A stretch of DNA of 64,000 bases from JAZDRH01 sp047470865 (GCF_047470865.1 NZ_JAZDRH010000005.1:62001-126000), one strand, 5' to 3'. Shown: positions 46,151 to 56,067, counted from the stretch's first letter. A program made the numbers and translations. Notes: generated by a model from the letters alone, not told the origin.

Positions 46151-47130
46151 AACAAAGCCAGTTTACGGAACGTTATCAGCTGCAATGGCATCAGTACTCA
46201 TTGCAATTAGATGCGTTAAATAAGAAAAAGCAATCTGTTGCCATTGATCCTCGATTTATCGACAAGTACACTGAAATTTGCTCGCACTTAGCCATGGCTA
46301 AAGAACGCAATTACAGTATTGCTTTAATTAGCTATTTACAGGACCTCGCCACTCAAGGTCATCAGTTTGTCTATCAGCGTAAAACTAATGCTTTTAAACG
46401 TAGTTTAGACTTTATTGCTTTTGGTTTTCCACAAAGTTTCCGTAGAGAATGGAAGGCTATTTTTTGGGCTGGTTTAATTTTTTATGGCAGTTTTTTCTTA
46501 ATGATGTTTCTAGTCATGATGGACCCTGACATTGCATTAAAAATTCAATCTGCGAGTGAGCTTGAGCAATATCGACAAATGTACAGCCCAGATTCTTCAA
46601 CACTTGGGAAAGGTGCTATGCGTGAGCATGACACTAACTTCATGATGTTTGGCTTTTATATCTTTAATAATATTGGCATTGGTTTTGTGACCTTTGCTAT
46701 GGGCCTATTTTTTGGCGCTGGTAGCTTATTAATTTTACTCACTAATGGCCTTAGTATTGGTACAACTGCGGGCTATCTCTCTCTCTATGATACTGCCACA
46801 CCTTTTTGGACCTTTGTGATCGCCCACAGTCCATTTGAGTTAAATGCCATTGTTATAGCAGGTGCCGCTGGCTTTAAACTAGGCTGGGCAATTATTCATC
46901 CTCGCGGCTATTCCCGTGTAAGTGCATTAAAAATTCAAGCTAAAAACAGCATTCCTTTAATGTGGGGCGCCACATTCTTCCTTTTTATTGCTGCTGTTAT
47001 TGAAGCCTATTGGTCATCCATTGGCTTGAATGGGCTACCTGCTAGCATTAAGTATTCAGTGGGCGCAATACTATGGGCACTGGTTATTTGGTATTTTATT
47101 TTCGCGGGGCGTTCCCATGAAGTTAAATAA
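46147..47130 (+). CDS. SpoIIM-family (stage II sporulation M-like) membrane protein
   Basis: 327 residues. A soluble N-terminal part of about 100 residues is followed by five to six membrane helices with the SpoIIM pattern (NNIGIGFVTFAMGLFFGAGSL near the middle and AHSPFELNAIVIAGAAGFKLG). In Bacillus SpoIIM belongs to a peptidoglycan-degrading complex. This organism class does not sporulate, so the family name is only structural. It overlaps both neighbours. Confidence 0.9.
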   Translation: MKQSQFTERYQLQWHQYSLQLDALNKKKQSVAIDPRFIDKYTEICSHLAMAKERNYSIALISYLQDLATQGHQFVYQRKTNAFKRSLDFIAFGFPQSFRREWKAIFWAGLIFYGSFFLMMFLVMMDPDIALKIQSASELEQYRQMYSPDSSTLGKGAMREHDTNFMMFGFYIFNNIGIGFVTFAMGLFFGAGSLLILLTNGLSIGTTAGYLSLYDTATPFWTFVIAHSPFELNAIVIAGAAGFKLGWAIIHPRGYSRVSALKIQAKNSIPLMWGATFFLFIAAVIEAYWSSIGLNGLPASIKYSVGAILWALVIWYFIFAGRSHEVK

Positions 47131-48592
47131 GATACAGTTAGCCATACGTCCCCGCCAGCCATTAGAAGCTGTGGATCTTGGCATTAACTTAGCACAACAC
47201 TACAGACGCCCTCTAACGCTTATTTGGTTAGGCATTAGCTTTCCTGTCTTCTTAGTTATTATGTTGTTATTTAGTTGGTCTAACCCACTATTAGGTTTAA
47301 CTATTTTCTGGTTAGTAAAACCTTTATTAGGCCGAGCGCTCTTGCACTACCTATCTTTGGCTATATTTGCGGAAAAACCAAATATTAAAGAAACTATTAA
47401 ACTAGCCCCTCGCTTAATGAAAAAAGAATGGCTAGCCTGTATGACTTGGCAACGGCTATTTTGCAATCGCAGTTTCACCTTGCCTGTTTTACAGCTTGAG
47501 CAACTAACAGGTAAGAATCAAGCCACCAGATTAAAAGTACTGTCTTTTCAAAATAAAACAGCACCCAACTTACTGACTTGCTGTTTAGGGCTGATAGAGC
47601 TAATTCTGCTCGCAGGCTTTTTTTCATTATTATTTCAATTAGCAGGTAGCGCAGACATATTATCTAACTTTATCAATAACTATTTAGGTGTTGACAATAC
47701 AAAAGTCTATCAAGGCCTATCTATTATTTTTTACTATATTATTGTGGCATTTATTGAACCTATTTATATTGCATGCGGATTCACGCTTTATTTAAATCAA
47801 CGTAGCAACCTTGAAGCATGGGATATTGAAATTTCCTTTAAGCAGCTGGCACAGCGCATTAGCAAGACACTTGGCTGTTTTCTGTTTATAGTTTTTATGG
47901 GCGTAACTACTGCTGATAATAGCTTTGCTACCTCTTCTTCTGTAGAGGAGCTGCCTGTAGAACAACCGCGCATGCTTAAGCAAATGCTGACTACAGAAGA
48001 TTCACAGCAAAAAATTAAAGAAATAAAAAACAACCCACCTTTTAAAAACATTACTACTGTTAGAGAGTATAAGAATAACGGCAACTTCAGTTTCCTATCG
48101 GCTATTCCTAACGTGTTTATTTGGCTCTTTATTGCGCTTATTGTGATCTTTATTCTCTGGTATTACCGCGATAGCATTCAGCGTTTTAGTCTTAAAGCCC
48201 CCTCTTTTGATCAACCCCCTAAAGCTATTACCCGACCGCAACAAATTCTTGGGCTAGATATGTCCACAGACAACCTACCCAAAGACATTATTGAGCAGGC
48301 GCGTCAACTTTGGGCCCAGTCACCTCGTCAAGCATTAAGTCTTCTATACCGCGGCTTTTTATTACGGTTACTAGATGAGCACCGTTTGCCACTAAAAAGC
48401 TCTAATACAGAAATGGAAATCTTACGCTTAGTCCCTTTTGGTAATCAGGCTCTTTATACTTTTTCTAAAAAAATCACTAACCAATGGATTGATGTTGCTT
48501 GGGGTCATAAACAGCCTGACCAACAAGTATTTAACGAGCTATGTGCTCGCTGGAATGATACTAAAAACGTGCAGGTGATGAGCAATGAATAA
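47117..48592 (+). CDS. DUF4129 domain membrane protein
   Basis: 491 residues from the ATG at 47117, which overlaps the preceding stop by 14 bp; the frame to 47030 is an extension inside that gene. Several N-terminal membrane helices, a periplasmic loop (residues about 260-340) and a further helix (FIWLFIALIVIFILWYY) precede a cytoplasmic DUF4129 domain (ARQLWAQSPRQALSLLYRGF, LKSSNTEMEILRLV). DUF4129 often occurs next to MoxR and DUF58 proteins. Function unknown. Confidence 0.85.
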   Translation: MKLNKIQLAIRPRQPLEAVDLGINLAQHYRRPLTLIWLGISFPVFLVIMLLFSWSNPLLGLTIFWLVKPLLGRALLHYLSLAIFAEKPNIKETIKLAPRLMKKEWLACMTWQRLFCNRSFTLPVLQLEQLTGKNQATRLKVLSFQNKTAPNLLTCCLGLIELILLAGFFSLLFQLAGSADILSNFINNYLGVDNTKVYQGLSIIFYYIIVAFIEPIYIACGFTLYLNQRSNLEAWDIEISFKQLAQRISKTLGCFLFIVFMGVTTADNSFATSSSVEELPVEQPRMLKQMLTTEDSQQKIKEIKNNPPFKNITTVREYKNNGNFSFLSAIPNVFIWLFIALIVIFILWYYRDSIQRFSLKAPSFDQPPKAITRPQQILGLDMSTDNLPKDIIEQARQLWAQSPRQALSLLYRGFLLRLLDEHRLPLKSSNTEMEILRLVPFGNQALYTFSKKITNQWIDVAWGHKQPDQQVFNELCARWNDTKNVQVMSNE

Positions 48593-49700
48593 ACACCACC
48601 TGATACCAATTATATTTATTACAGCCATAGCACTCCTTATTTTATTTTTGTTCAATCGTGAATACACCGAAAAGCAAATAGATCTAGGTTATTCGTTTGA
48701 AGCTAAAACAAATAGGTTTTTAGCTTTAGAACATTATTTGTCTGCAATCAATGTGAAATATAAAAAAATCACACGCGCCAGCAGCATTTACAATAAAGAA
48801 AATCAAAATAAAACGCTTATTTTACTCTCAGGAGAAAGTGCGCGGCATAATGAAGATATCGAGCCACTATTAAACTGGGTAAAAGCAGGTGGGCACCTCA
48901 TTCTACCCGCCAATGAGGATGATCTTACACTGGCTAAGCTAGGCATAACTATTTCTAGGCAAAAAGAGAAAAAAGCCACAGACCAACTCACACGCCTGTA
49001 TTTACAAAATGAGCAGTCACCGGCTTATCTTAGCTTTGATCCTGTTTATCACTTAAACGACAGTAAAAATTTAGCCTTTGCTTGGGCTAATAGTAGCTCC
49101 AACACCCACATGTTACAGATGATGCTTGATAAAGGCATGGTCACCGTACTGTCTGATAATGACATCTGGACTAACCTGCAAATCGAGGAAAATGATAATG
49201 CTTGGTTAGTGTGGTATTTGACACAAGATAGTGAAGTGCTGCTATGGAGGAATCACCAGAAAAGCCCTCGCAAAGAAGTTTCACCTTCTTTATTGGTAAA
49301 AGCACTCAAACACTTCCCCTACACCTTATTAGCCGCTGTAGTATTCTTAGCACTACTAGGTTGGCGTTTAGGAACGCGTTTAGGCCCACTACTGGCATCG
49401 CCAGATAAACCTAGGCGCCAACTAGCAGAGCATTTAACTGCTAGCAGTAATTTCCAATTACGCTATTTCAACCAGTCAAATGTGATTATTCAATTACAGA
49501 ATGATATTTTGCGCCTTGCTAGCACACGCCATACAGGCTTTAAGTTACTTGAGCCTGAACAGCGCTGGAAGGTTTTGTCAAAGCTAACGCGCCTACCAGA
49601 ACAACAGATTATACAACTTATGCAGCCTCCTACAGCTAGCAATATTAAGAACTATGAGTCTTATATCAACCAATTACAAACCTTAAGGAATGCCTTATGA
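48585..49700 (+). CDS. DUF4350-type membrane-anchored protein
   Basis: 371 residues. One N-terminal anchor (about 6-21) and a second helix near residue 245-262 (YTLLAAVVFLALLGWRLG) enclose a periplasmic domain resembling a GATase/ThuA-like Rossmann fold (LILLSGESARHNEDIEPLLNW). A short cytoplasmic tail follows. It matches the DUF4350 arrangement seen beside MoxR genes. Overlaps the gene before it by 8 bp and the moxR gene by 4 bp. Confidence 0.85.
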   Translation: MNKHHLIPIIFITAIALLILFLFNREYTEKQIDLGYSFEAKTNRFLALEHYLSAINVKYKKITRASSIYNKENQNKTLILLSGESARHNEDIEPLLNWVKAGGHLILPANEDDLTLAKLGITISRQKEKKATDQLTRLYLQNEQSPAYLSFDPVYHLNDSKNLAFAWANSSSNTHMLQMMLDKGMVTVLSDNDIWTNLQIEENDNAWLVWYLTQDSEVLLWRNHQKSPRKEVSPSLLVKALKHFPYTLLAAVVFLALLGWRLGTRLGPLLASPDKPRRQLAEHLTASSNFQLRYFNQSNVIIQLQNDILRLASTRHTGFKLLEPEQRWKVLSKLTRLPEQQIIQLMQPPTASNIKNYESYINQLQTLRNAL

Positions 49701-50686
49701 GTGATATGCAGGCAGAGAAGCCAAATTTAAATATTGAAAAAGCAACGCAACTCATTCAACAGGTGCAAGCTCAGCTTAAATCTATAGTCATTGGGCAAAA
49801 CACTGTTATTGAGCAAGTTTTATGTGCCTTATTAGCTGGTGGCCACGTATTATTAGAAGGCGTTCCAGGTTTAGGTAAAACGCTATTAGTACGCGCTTTA
49901 GCGCAAAGCTTTAGCGGCCAGTTTAATCGTGTTCAATTCACACCCGACCTAATGCCAAGCGATGTTACTGGGCACGTTATTTATGACTTGCAAACACAGC
50001 AGTTTAAACTACGCCGTGGCCCTGTTTTTACCAATCTTTTACTCGCAGATGAAATCAACCGTGCGCCGGCTAAAACACAAGCAGCCTTATTAGAAGTCAT
50101 GCAAGAACAGCAAGTATCCATGGAGGGACGTGCACTGGCTGTACCTAAACCCTTCTTAGTGCTAGCGACACAAAACCCTATTGAGCAAGAAGGAACCTAT
50201 CCACTTCCTGAAGCCCAGCTTGACCGTTTTATGCTCAAAGTATTAATGGACTATCCAAGCCAAGACGCAGAGGTAAACTTAGTAGAACAAGTTACCCGCT
50301 CATTCCGTGCAGATATGCTAGAAGTGCAAAAAATTAAGCCACTACTGAAAGCTGTAGAAATCATGGCACTACAACATATCACTAGCCGCATTACTATTGA
50401 TAAACAGTTAGTAAACTACGCTATTGAAATCGTACGTCAAACACGAGCATGGCAAGGTATTAGCGTTGGCGCGGGCCCTCGTGCTTCTATTGACTTAGTA
50501 CGCTGCGCGCGCGCCCATACCTTATTGCGTGGTGGCAGTTTTGTAACCCCTGACGATATCAAAACCTGTGTAGCACCTGTGTTACGCCATCGCATACGTC
50601 TAGCCGCTGAGCTTGAGTTAGAAGGCATTAGCTGCGAGCACGTATTAACTCAAATTTTAGATCGCGTAAACGCGCCCCGCTTATGA
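49697..50686 (+). CDS. MoxR-family AAA+ ATPase
   Basis: 329 residues. Walker A GVPGLGKT near residue 55-62 and Walker B LLADEINRAPAKTQAALLEVM near 115-135 are those of the MoxR proper subfamily, with the sensor motif LATQNPIEQEGTYPLPEAQLDRF. It partners the DUF58 protein that begins inside its stop codon (ATGA). MoxR/DUF58 systems are thought to act as membrane-associated chaperones; clients here are unknown. Confidence 0.94.
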   Translation: MSDMQAEKPNLNIEKATQLIQQVQAQLKSIVIGQNTVIEQVLCALLAGGHVLLEGVPGLGKTLLVRALAQSFSGQFNRVQFTPDLMPSDVTGHVIYDLQTQQFKLRRGPVFTNLLLADEINRAPAKTQAALLEVMQEQQVSMEGRALAVPKPFLVLATQNPIEQEGTYPLPEAQLDRFMLKVLMDYPSQDAEVNLVEQVTRSFRADMLEVQKIKPLLKAVEIMALQHITSRITIDKQLVNYAIEIVRQTRAWQGISVGAGPRASIDLVRCARAHTLLRGGSFVTPDDIKTCVAPVLRHRIRLAAELELEGISCEHVLTQILDRVNAPRL

Positions 50687-51987
50687 TTCCTTCTTGGCGA
50701 TTAATATTTGCAACAGGCGTTTTAGTGCTGTTGGCATTGGCGATTGACCTTGCCTATAAACCTTTCGGCTGGGTGTTATGGCTTGCATTATTAGCACTGG
50801 CCATAATAGCGTTTATTGATCAGCGTAATTTGCTTAATAGGCCGCTCCCCCAAGTAACTCGCCAGCTTAGTTTACAAAGCTCTATCGCTCATTGGAGTGA
50901 TGTGCATTTGACGATCCAAGCAGATGCTAAGTTCTATCATAAACTTCAGGTTTACGACCACATTCCAGAAGGTATGCAAAGCCAGTTTTTAGATCAGATG
51001 ATACAAATTGAACAGGGATTTGACACTCAAATTACCTATCGTCTGCGTCCACTGCAACGAGGTCATTATCATTTTAACTACTGCGAATTGCGCTGGCTGA
51101 GCCGCTTAGGCTTATGGCATCAAAAATATCTGGCGCCCTGCAAAAGTGAGCTACGTGTGTATCCTGACTTCACCCGTCTCTTTAACGGCAAACTAACCTT
51201 AGATTCTTGGCTTAACCAATTAGGTGTACGCAATCAACCTCGTCGTGGGGCAGGTTCAGACTTTCACCAACTACGTGAGTTTCGTGAAGGCGATACCTTA
51301 CGGATGATTGACTGGAATGCTACTGCGCGAAAACAGCAACCTATCACTAAAGAGTTACAAGAAGAACGCGACCAGCAAGTGATCTTTTTACTAGATTGCG
51401 GGCGTACTATGCGTAGCAAAGATGGCGACTTATCCCATTTTGATCATGCCTTAAATGCCTGTTTATTGCTTAGTTATGTTGCGTTACGCCAAGGTGATGC
51501 GGTCGGGCTACAAACATTTGCTGGTGAGCCTCGTCGCGTAATCCCTAAAAAAGGATCAAGCCAATTAACAGCTTTACTGAACGCCCTGTATGACTTAGAA
51601 ACCAGCTTACAAACAGCTGACTATAATGCCGCTTTAGAAACGTTATTAAGTCATCAGCAACGCCGCTGCTTAGTTATAGTACTCACCAATATGCGCTCGG
51701 CGGACCAACAACTACTGAGTACTACACTCAAGCGTGTGCGAAGACGCCATCCTGTGTTATTTGTTAATTTACGAGAAAATATTTTAGATAAAGCCAGTGC
51801 AGAGCCCGTAACAACTTTAGATCAAGCTAACCTTTATGCTGGAACCATTGATTTTTTAAATAAACGCTCAGAAATTCAACAAAGTATTGAACAACAAGGT
51901 GTACACCTATTAGATGTACGGCCTAACCAGCTTGGCCCTGAGCTTATATCTGAATATTTAGCTATGAAAAAAGCAGGACTGAATTAA
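50683..51987 (+). CDS. DUF58 (VWA-like) membrane-associated protein
   Basis: 434 residues. Two N-terminal membrane helices (about 8-45), a beta-sandwich-like region, and the DUF58 signature DFHQLREFREGDTLRMIDWN-like stretch near 196-215 followed by a degenerate von Willebrand fold (VIFLLDCGRTMRSKDG). It is the last gene of the six-gene operon; no terminator is obvious before the universal stress gene 85 bp downstream. Confidence 0.92.
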   Translation: MIPSWRLIFATGVLVLLALAIDLAYKPFGWVLWLALLALAIIAFIDQRNLLNRPLPQVTRQLSLQSSIAHWSDVHLTIQADAKFYHKLQVYDHIPEGMQSQFLDQMIQIEQGFDTQITYRLRPLQRGHYHFNYCELRWLSRLGLWHQKYLAPCKSELRVYPDFTRLFNGKLTLDSWLNQLGVRNQPRRGAGSDFHQLREFREGDTLRMIDWNATARKQQPITKELQEERDQQVIFLLDCGRTMRSKDGDLSHFDHALNACLLLSYVALRQGDAVGLQTFAGEPRRVIPKKGSSQLTALLNALYDLETSLQTADYNAALETLLSHQQRRCLVIVLTNMRSADQQLLSTTLKRVRRRHPVLFVNLRENILDKASAEPVTTLDQANLYAGTIDFLNKRSEIQQSIEQQGVHLLDVRPNQLGPELISEYLAMKKAGLN

Positions 51988-52072
51988 CTTTTACTCTCTA
52001 TCTATAAAGTCGTAAACTATAAATGCAACCATTAAACGGCTTGACTTAGCCCTATGCATAAGGAGTGCAAAG

Positions 52073-52981
52073 ATGGATTTACGTCAGTTACTTGTGGTTA
52101 TTGATCCTACTAACGAAAACAAACAGCCTGCCTTAGAACGAGCTATTTGGGTAGCCAAGCAACATAACGCCGCCCTTGAGTTATTTGTTTGCGAACATAA
52201 CTCAGCCTTAGATGGTGGTTTTTTCTTTGACGGGCCAGCCCAAGAGCGTGCTCGCACATCTCTTGTAACCAACCGCAAAAAATGGCTTGAAGAACTTGCT
52301 CAGCCCTTACGCGAACAAGGCTTTAGCGTCACTTGTGAAGCACGTTGGGGTAAACCGGTTTCGAAAGGTATCTTGCAACGTATTGAAGAAGTAAAACCTG
52401 ATATCGTCTTTCGTGAAGGCCATAGCCATAGCGTATTTCAACGCATGTTCATGAGTAACATTTCATGGCAGCTTATTCGCCAGTGCCCTGTACCTTTATG
52501 GCTGGTACGCGAGGATCACGACTGGAAAGGTAAAAAAATCTGCACTGCAATTGATCCAGTCCACCAAACTGATATCAAAGCGAAACTAGACCATGCGTTG
52601 ATAAAGCTAAGTCAATCACTGGAAAACTGCTATGGTATGGCGACAGACTTTGTGCATACTTACGCACCTATCTCCCGTGCCATGTTATTTGATGCTGATT
52701 TAGTAGCCACTTATGATGAGCATGTTAATCGCAACGCTCAATACCATGCTGAGTGCTTTAATCAAATTATGGACGAGTTTAATGTTGCTAAAGAGCAAAG
52801 GCATCTACTACAAGGCTTTGCAGAAGATATCATCCCTACCTTTGCAAAAGAACATAACACTGACCTGTTAATTATGGGGGCTGTTTCTCGCAGTAACTTT
52901 GAAGCTCATTTGATTGGTTATACTGCTGAACGTATTCTTGAATCCACTGACTGTGACTTATTAGTTGCGCGTCCTCGCTAA
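52073..52981 (+). CDS. uspE: Tandem universal stress protein, UspE-like
   Basis: 302 residues with two Usp domains. The second half ends with LLIMGAVSRSNFEAHLIGYTAERIL, the nucleotide-binding G-x2-G-x9-G-type loop. In Pseudomonas related genes are induced under low oxygen, but no Anr box (TTGAT-N4-ATCAA) is visible in the 85 bp upstream. GGAG lies upstream of the ATG. Confidence 0.9.
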   Translation: MDLRQLLVVIDPTNENKQPALERAIWVAKQHNAALELFVCEHNSALDGGFFFDGPAQERARTSLVTNRKKWLEELAQPLREQGFSVTCEARWGKPVSKGILQRIEEVKPDIVFREGHSHSVFQRMFMSNISWQLIRQCPVPLWLVREDHDWKGKKICTAIDPVHQTDIKAKLDHALIKLSQSLENCYGMATDFVHTYAPISRAMLFDADLVATYDEHVNRNAQYHAECFNQIMDEFNVAKEQRHLLQGFAEDIIPTFAKEHNTDLLIMGAVSRSNFEAHLIGYTAERILESTDCDLLVARPR

Positions 52982-52999
52982 TTTTTTATTTTTTTACAT

Positions 53000-53024
53000 G
53001 TAGTCACTGCTTTGCAGTGACTAC
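53000..53024. other. Perfect stem-loop in the pyk leader region
   Basis: gtagtcactg (53000-53009) pairs with cagtgactac (53015-53024) around a 5-base loop. The T run lies before it, not after it, on the plus strand, and A's follow on the minus strand. It is therefore not a normal terminator in either direction. It lies 50 bp before the pyruvate kinase start. Confidence 0.6.
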
Positions 53025-53074
53025 GTAACATTAGCGTAGTAGCCTTAGCAATACTTAGTTAAAGGAGCTATTGC

Positions 53075-54526
53075 ATGTCATTGCGTCGTACCAAAATTGT
53101 CGCCACTATTGGCCCCGCCAGTAGTTCTCCTGAAGTTCTAGAGCAACTTATTCTTGCCGGCCTTAATGTTGCTCGTTTGAACTTTTCTCATGGCACGCCT
53201 GCCGAGCACCGCGAACGTGCTGAGTTAATCCGTAGTATTGCAGCCAAACATGGCCGTTATGTTGCTTTATTAGGTGACCTACAGGGCCCTAAAATCCGTA
53301 TTGCACGTTTTGCAAACAAACGTATTCAACTTAAAGAAGGCGATAACTTTACCTTCTCCACTACCCATCCTAAAGATCAAGGTAATCAGGATATTGTTTG
53401 CATTGACTATCCTGATCTCGTTACTGATTGCAAAGTAGGCGATGAATTACTACTAGATGACGGTCTTATCCAAATGCGTGTTGAATCAGTTTCTGCTGAC
53501 TCACTGCATTGCCGTGTTTTAGTTGGCGGCCCACTATCTGACCATAAAGGCATTAATCGCCGTGGCGGTGGCTTAACAGCACCTGCACTGACAGATAAAG
53601 ACAAACAAGATATCCGCCTTGCTGCCGAACTCAACCTTGATTACTTAGCTGTTTCATTCCCACGTGACGCTGCAGATATGAATCTGGCTCGCCGTTTACG
53701 TGATGAAGCGGGTTCTACAGCCTGGTTAGTGTCAAAAATTGAACGCGCCGAAGCAGTAATGGATGACGATACATTACATAGCCTGATTGACGCGAGCGAT
53801 GCCGTCATGGTTGCCCGAGGTGATCTTGCTGTTGAAATTGGCGATGCCGAACTTGTAGGTATTCAAAAGAAAATCATTGCAGCCGCACGTCACCGCAATA
53901 AAGCGGTAATCACAGCAACGCAAATGATGGAATCTATGATCCACAACCCTATGCCAACACGTGCTGAAGTATCTGACGTAGCTAACGCAGCACTTGACTA
54001 TACGGACGCAGTAATGCTTTCAGCGGAAACAGCCGCAGGCTCTTATCCTGTAGAAGCGGTAAAGGCTATGGATCGCGTTTGTTTGGGTGCCGAAAAAAAT
54101 CCTATTATGCGCCGCTCAATGCACCGCCTAGGCCAGCAGTTTGAACGCTGGGATGAAAGCATTGCCATGGCTGCCATGTATACAGCTAACCACTTCCCAG
54201 GTATTAAAGCCATTATTTCATTAACTGAAAGTGGCTACACCCCCTTAGTGATGTCACGCATTCGTTCATCTATGCCCATTTATGCCTTTGCACCATCACG
54301 TGAAACACAAGCGCGTGTTGCGTTATTTCGTGGCGTTTATACTATTCCATTTGACCCAAGCGACTACCCTGTTGATCAGGTTAGCCAAGCAGCAGTTGAT
54401 GAGCTAGTAAAACGTAATGTGGTAACTGAAGGTGACTGGGTTATTCTCACCAAAGGTGATAGCTACCATACTGTTGGTGGTACTAACAGCATGAAATTAC
54501 TACGCGTTGGCGATCATCACCAATAA
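53075..54526 (+). CDS. pyk: Pyruvate kinase
   Basis: The last step of glycolysis, PEP to pyruvate with ATP formation. 483 residues. RRTKIVATIGPASSS at the start, LLGDLQGPKIRIARF, the catalytic-lysine region LVSKIERAEAV near 217-227, and the metal/ATP region VMVARGDLAVEIG near 238-251. Length and place after a Usp gene match Pseudomonas pykA. AAGGAG lies before the ATG and a strong bidirectional terminator follows. Confidence 0.95.
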   Translation: MSLRRTKIVATIGPASSSPEVLEQLILAGLNVARLNFSHGTPAEHRERAELIRSIAAKHGRYVALLGDLQGPKIRIARFANKRIQLKEGDNFTFSTTHPKDQGNQDIVCIDYPDLVTDCKVGDELLLDDGLIQMRVESVSADSLHCRVLVGGPLSDHKGINRRGGGLTAPALTDKDKQDIRLAAELNLDYLAVSFPRDAADMNLARRLRDEAGSTAWLVSKIERAEAVMDDDTLHSLIDASDAVMVARGDLAVEIGDAELVGIQKKIIAAARHRNKAVITATQMMESMIHNPMPTRAEVSDVANAALDYTDAVMLSAETAAGSYPVEAVKAMDRVCLGAEKNPIMRRSMHRLGQQFERWDESIAMAAMYTANHFPGIKAIISLTESGYTPLVMSRIRSSMPIYAFAPSRETQARVALFRGVYTIPFDPSDYPVDQVSQAAVDELVKRNVVTEGDWVILTKGDSYHTVGGTNSMKLLRVGDHHQ

Positions 54527-54542
54527 GTAGTTAACGCAACAC

Positions 54543-54575
54543 AAAAAGGCGCTCAAATGAACTGAGCGCCTTTTT
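54543..54575. terminator. Bidirectional terminator pyk/grxD
   Basis: aaaaaggcgctca (54543-54555) and tgagcgccttttt (54563-54575) form a perfect 13-bp stem with a 7-base loop between convergent stops. Confidence 0.92.
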
Positions 54576-54597
54576 ATTAACCTACCAGTATAGTTAA

Positions 54598-54939
54598 TTA
54601 TTCATCATCAGCTTTGGCTTCAGCAGCAGCGGCAGCTTCTTTAACCAATGTCTGTAGTTCGCCATTTTCGTACATTTCAAGAATGATATCGCAGCCACCT
54701 ACGAGTTCACCATTAACCCATAATTGTGGAAATGTCGGCCAGTTTGCATAGGCTGGTAAATTGGCACGAATTTCTGGATTTTGCAAAATATCAACATAAG
54801 CAAAACGCTCGCCACAGCTCATTAATGCTTGTGATGCACGCTGTGAAAAACCACACTGAGGTGCATTAGGAGAGCCTTTCATATAAAGCAAAATAGTATT
54901 TTCAGCGATTTGCTGCTTGATGGTTTCAATAATATCCAC
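54598..54939 (-). CDS. grxD: Monothiol glutaredoxin, CGFS type
   Basis: 113 residues. Glutaredoxin 4 delivers and stores Fe-S clusters rather than acting as a disulfide reductase. The cluster ligand is C29 in PQCGFSQRA; the glutathione-binding residues include K21 in YMKGSP and the WPTFPQLWVNGELVGGCDI stretch. The start is a GTG at 54939 with AGGTGAG upstream. Confidence 0.95.
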   Translation of the reverse strand: MDIIETIKQQIAENTILLYMKGSPNAPQCGFSQRASQALMSCGERFAYVDILQNPEIRANLPAYANWPTFPQLWVNGELVGGCDIILEMYENGELQTLVKEAAAAAEAKADDE

Positions 54940-55150
54940 AACTCACCTCGGTAAATCGGTTTAAAAAATGCCAATAATGGCTATGTCAATATACTAACTT
55001 AAAGCTGAGCATAACGCTCAGATTAGCAAAAATAAACAAGCTATTTGCATCTAGTGGCTATTTCCTTATAAGATCAAACGCTTTCATGCCATCTGTTAGC
55101 TGGCTTAACTAACAGTTCTAGTTCCCACTTCAGAAAATAAGGTTTTTGTG

Positions 55151-56065
55151 ATGAGCGTACGCCACTTTCTAACGCTATTTGATTGCTCTAAAGAGGAGCT
55201 ACAACAGCTCATTCAACGCGGCATAGAGCTTAAGACTTTGCGTCAACAAGGCACATCACATGAACCGCTCAAAGGTCGTGTTCTTGGAATGATTTTTGAA
55301 AAATCCTCTACACGCACTCGTATTTCTTTCGAAGCCGGTATGATCCAACTCGGAGGGCAAGCATTATTCCTCTCACCACGTGACACCCAGTTAGGTCGAG
55401 GCGAACCTATTAGTGATTCGGCCATTGTTATGTCAAGCATGATTGATGGCGTTATGATCCGCACCTTTGCGCACGCTACCCTAACTGATTTTGCGGCTAA
55501 TTCTAAAGTACCTGTAATAAATGGCCTATCCGATGATCATCATCCTTGCCAATTGCTCGCAGATATGATGACTTATCGCGAATTACGCGGCAACATAAAA
55601 GGTAAAACTGTCGTCTGGATTGGCGATGGCAATAATATGTGCGCTTCGTATATTGAAGCCGCTATGCAGTATGACTTCACCTTGCATATTGCCTGCCCTG
55701 AAGGTTTCGATCCTGATCCAACCTTGATGGCAAAAGCGGGCAAACATGCCGTTATTATTCGTGATCCTAAAGAGGCTGTAAAAGGTGCTCATCTTGTTAA
55801 CACAGACGTCTGGGCTTCCATGGGCCAAGAAGAAGAAGCTAAAGCACGTATGCTAGCATTTAAGAACTATCAAGTTAGCCCAGAACTACTAGATCTTGCT
55901 GATAACGAAGTGCTTTTTCTGCATTGTTTACCTGCCCACCGTGGCGAAGAAATTAGCCATGATTTACTAGATGACCCACGTAGTGGCGTATGGACGCAAG
56001 CAGAAAACCGCTTGCACGCACAAAAAGCACTACTTGAGCTATTAATTGCACCGGGACTTAAATAA
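55151..56065 (+). CDS. argF: Ornithine carbamoyltransferase, anabolic
   Basis: Arginine synthesis: carbamoyl phosphate plus ornithine to citrulline. 304 residues from the ATG at 55151 (a GTG directly before it is not needed). The carbamoyl phosphate site is SSTRTR at 52-57, followed by DDHHPCQLLADM and the ornithine site with VWASMGQEEE and HCLPAHRGEE. Only 2 bp separate it from the ABC gene, an arrangement that is conserved in Pseudomonas. Confidence 0.94.
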   Translation: MSVRHFLTLFDCSKEELQQLIQRGIELKTLRQQGTSHEPLKGRVLGMIFEKSSTRTRISFEAGMIQLGGQALFLSPRDTQLGRGEPISDSAIVMSSMIDGVMIRTFAHATLTDFAANSKVPVINGLSDDHHPCQLLADMMTYRELRGNIKGKTVVWIGDGNNMCASYIEAAMQYDFTLHIACPEGFDPDPTLMAKAGKHAVIIRDPKEAVKGAHLVNTDVWASMGQEEEAKARMLAFKNYQVSPELLDLADNEVLFLHCLPAHRGEEISHDLLDDPRSGVWTQAENRLHAQKALLELLIAPGLK

Positions 56066-56067
56066 AC

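Noticed and set aside
47030..47116. Upstream extension of the DUF4129 gene
   Set aside because: It lies inside the SpoIIM-like gene. The ATG at 47117 gives a sensible overlap and N-terminus.
55093..55115. 7-bp stem upstream of argF (ctgttag/ctaacag)
   Set aside because: It is short, does not match an ArgR site and has no T run; chance is likely.
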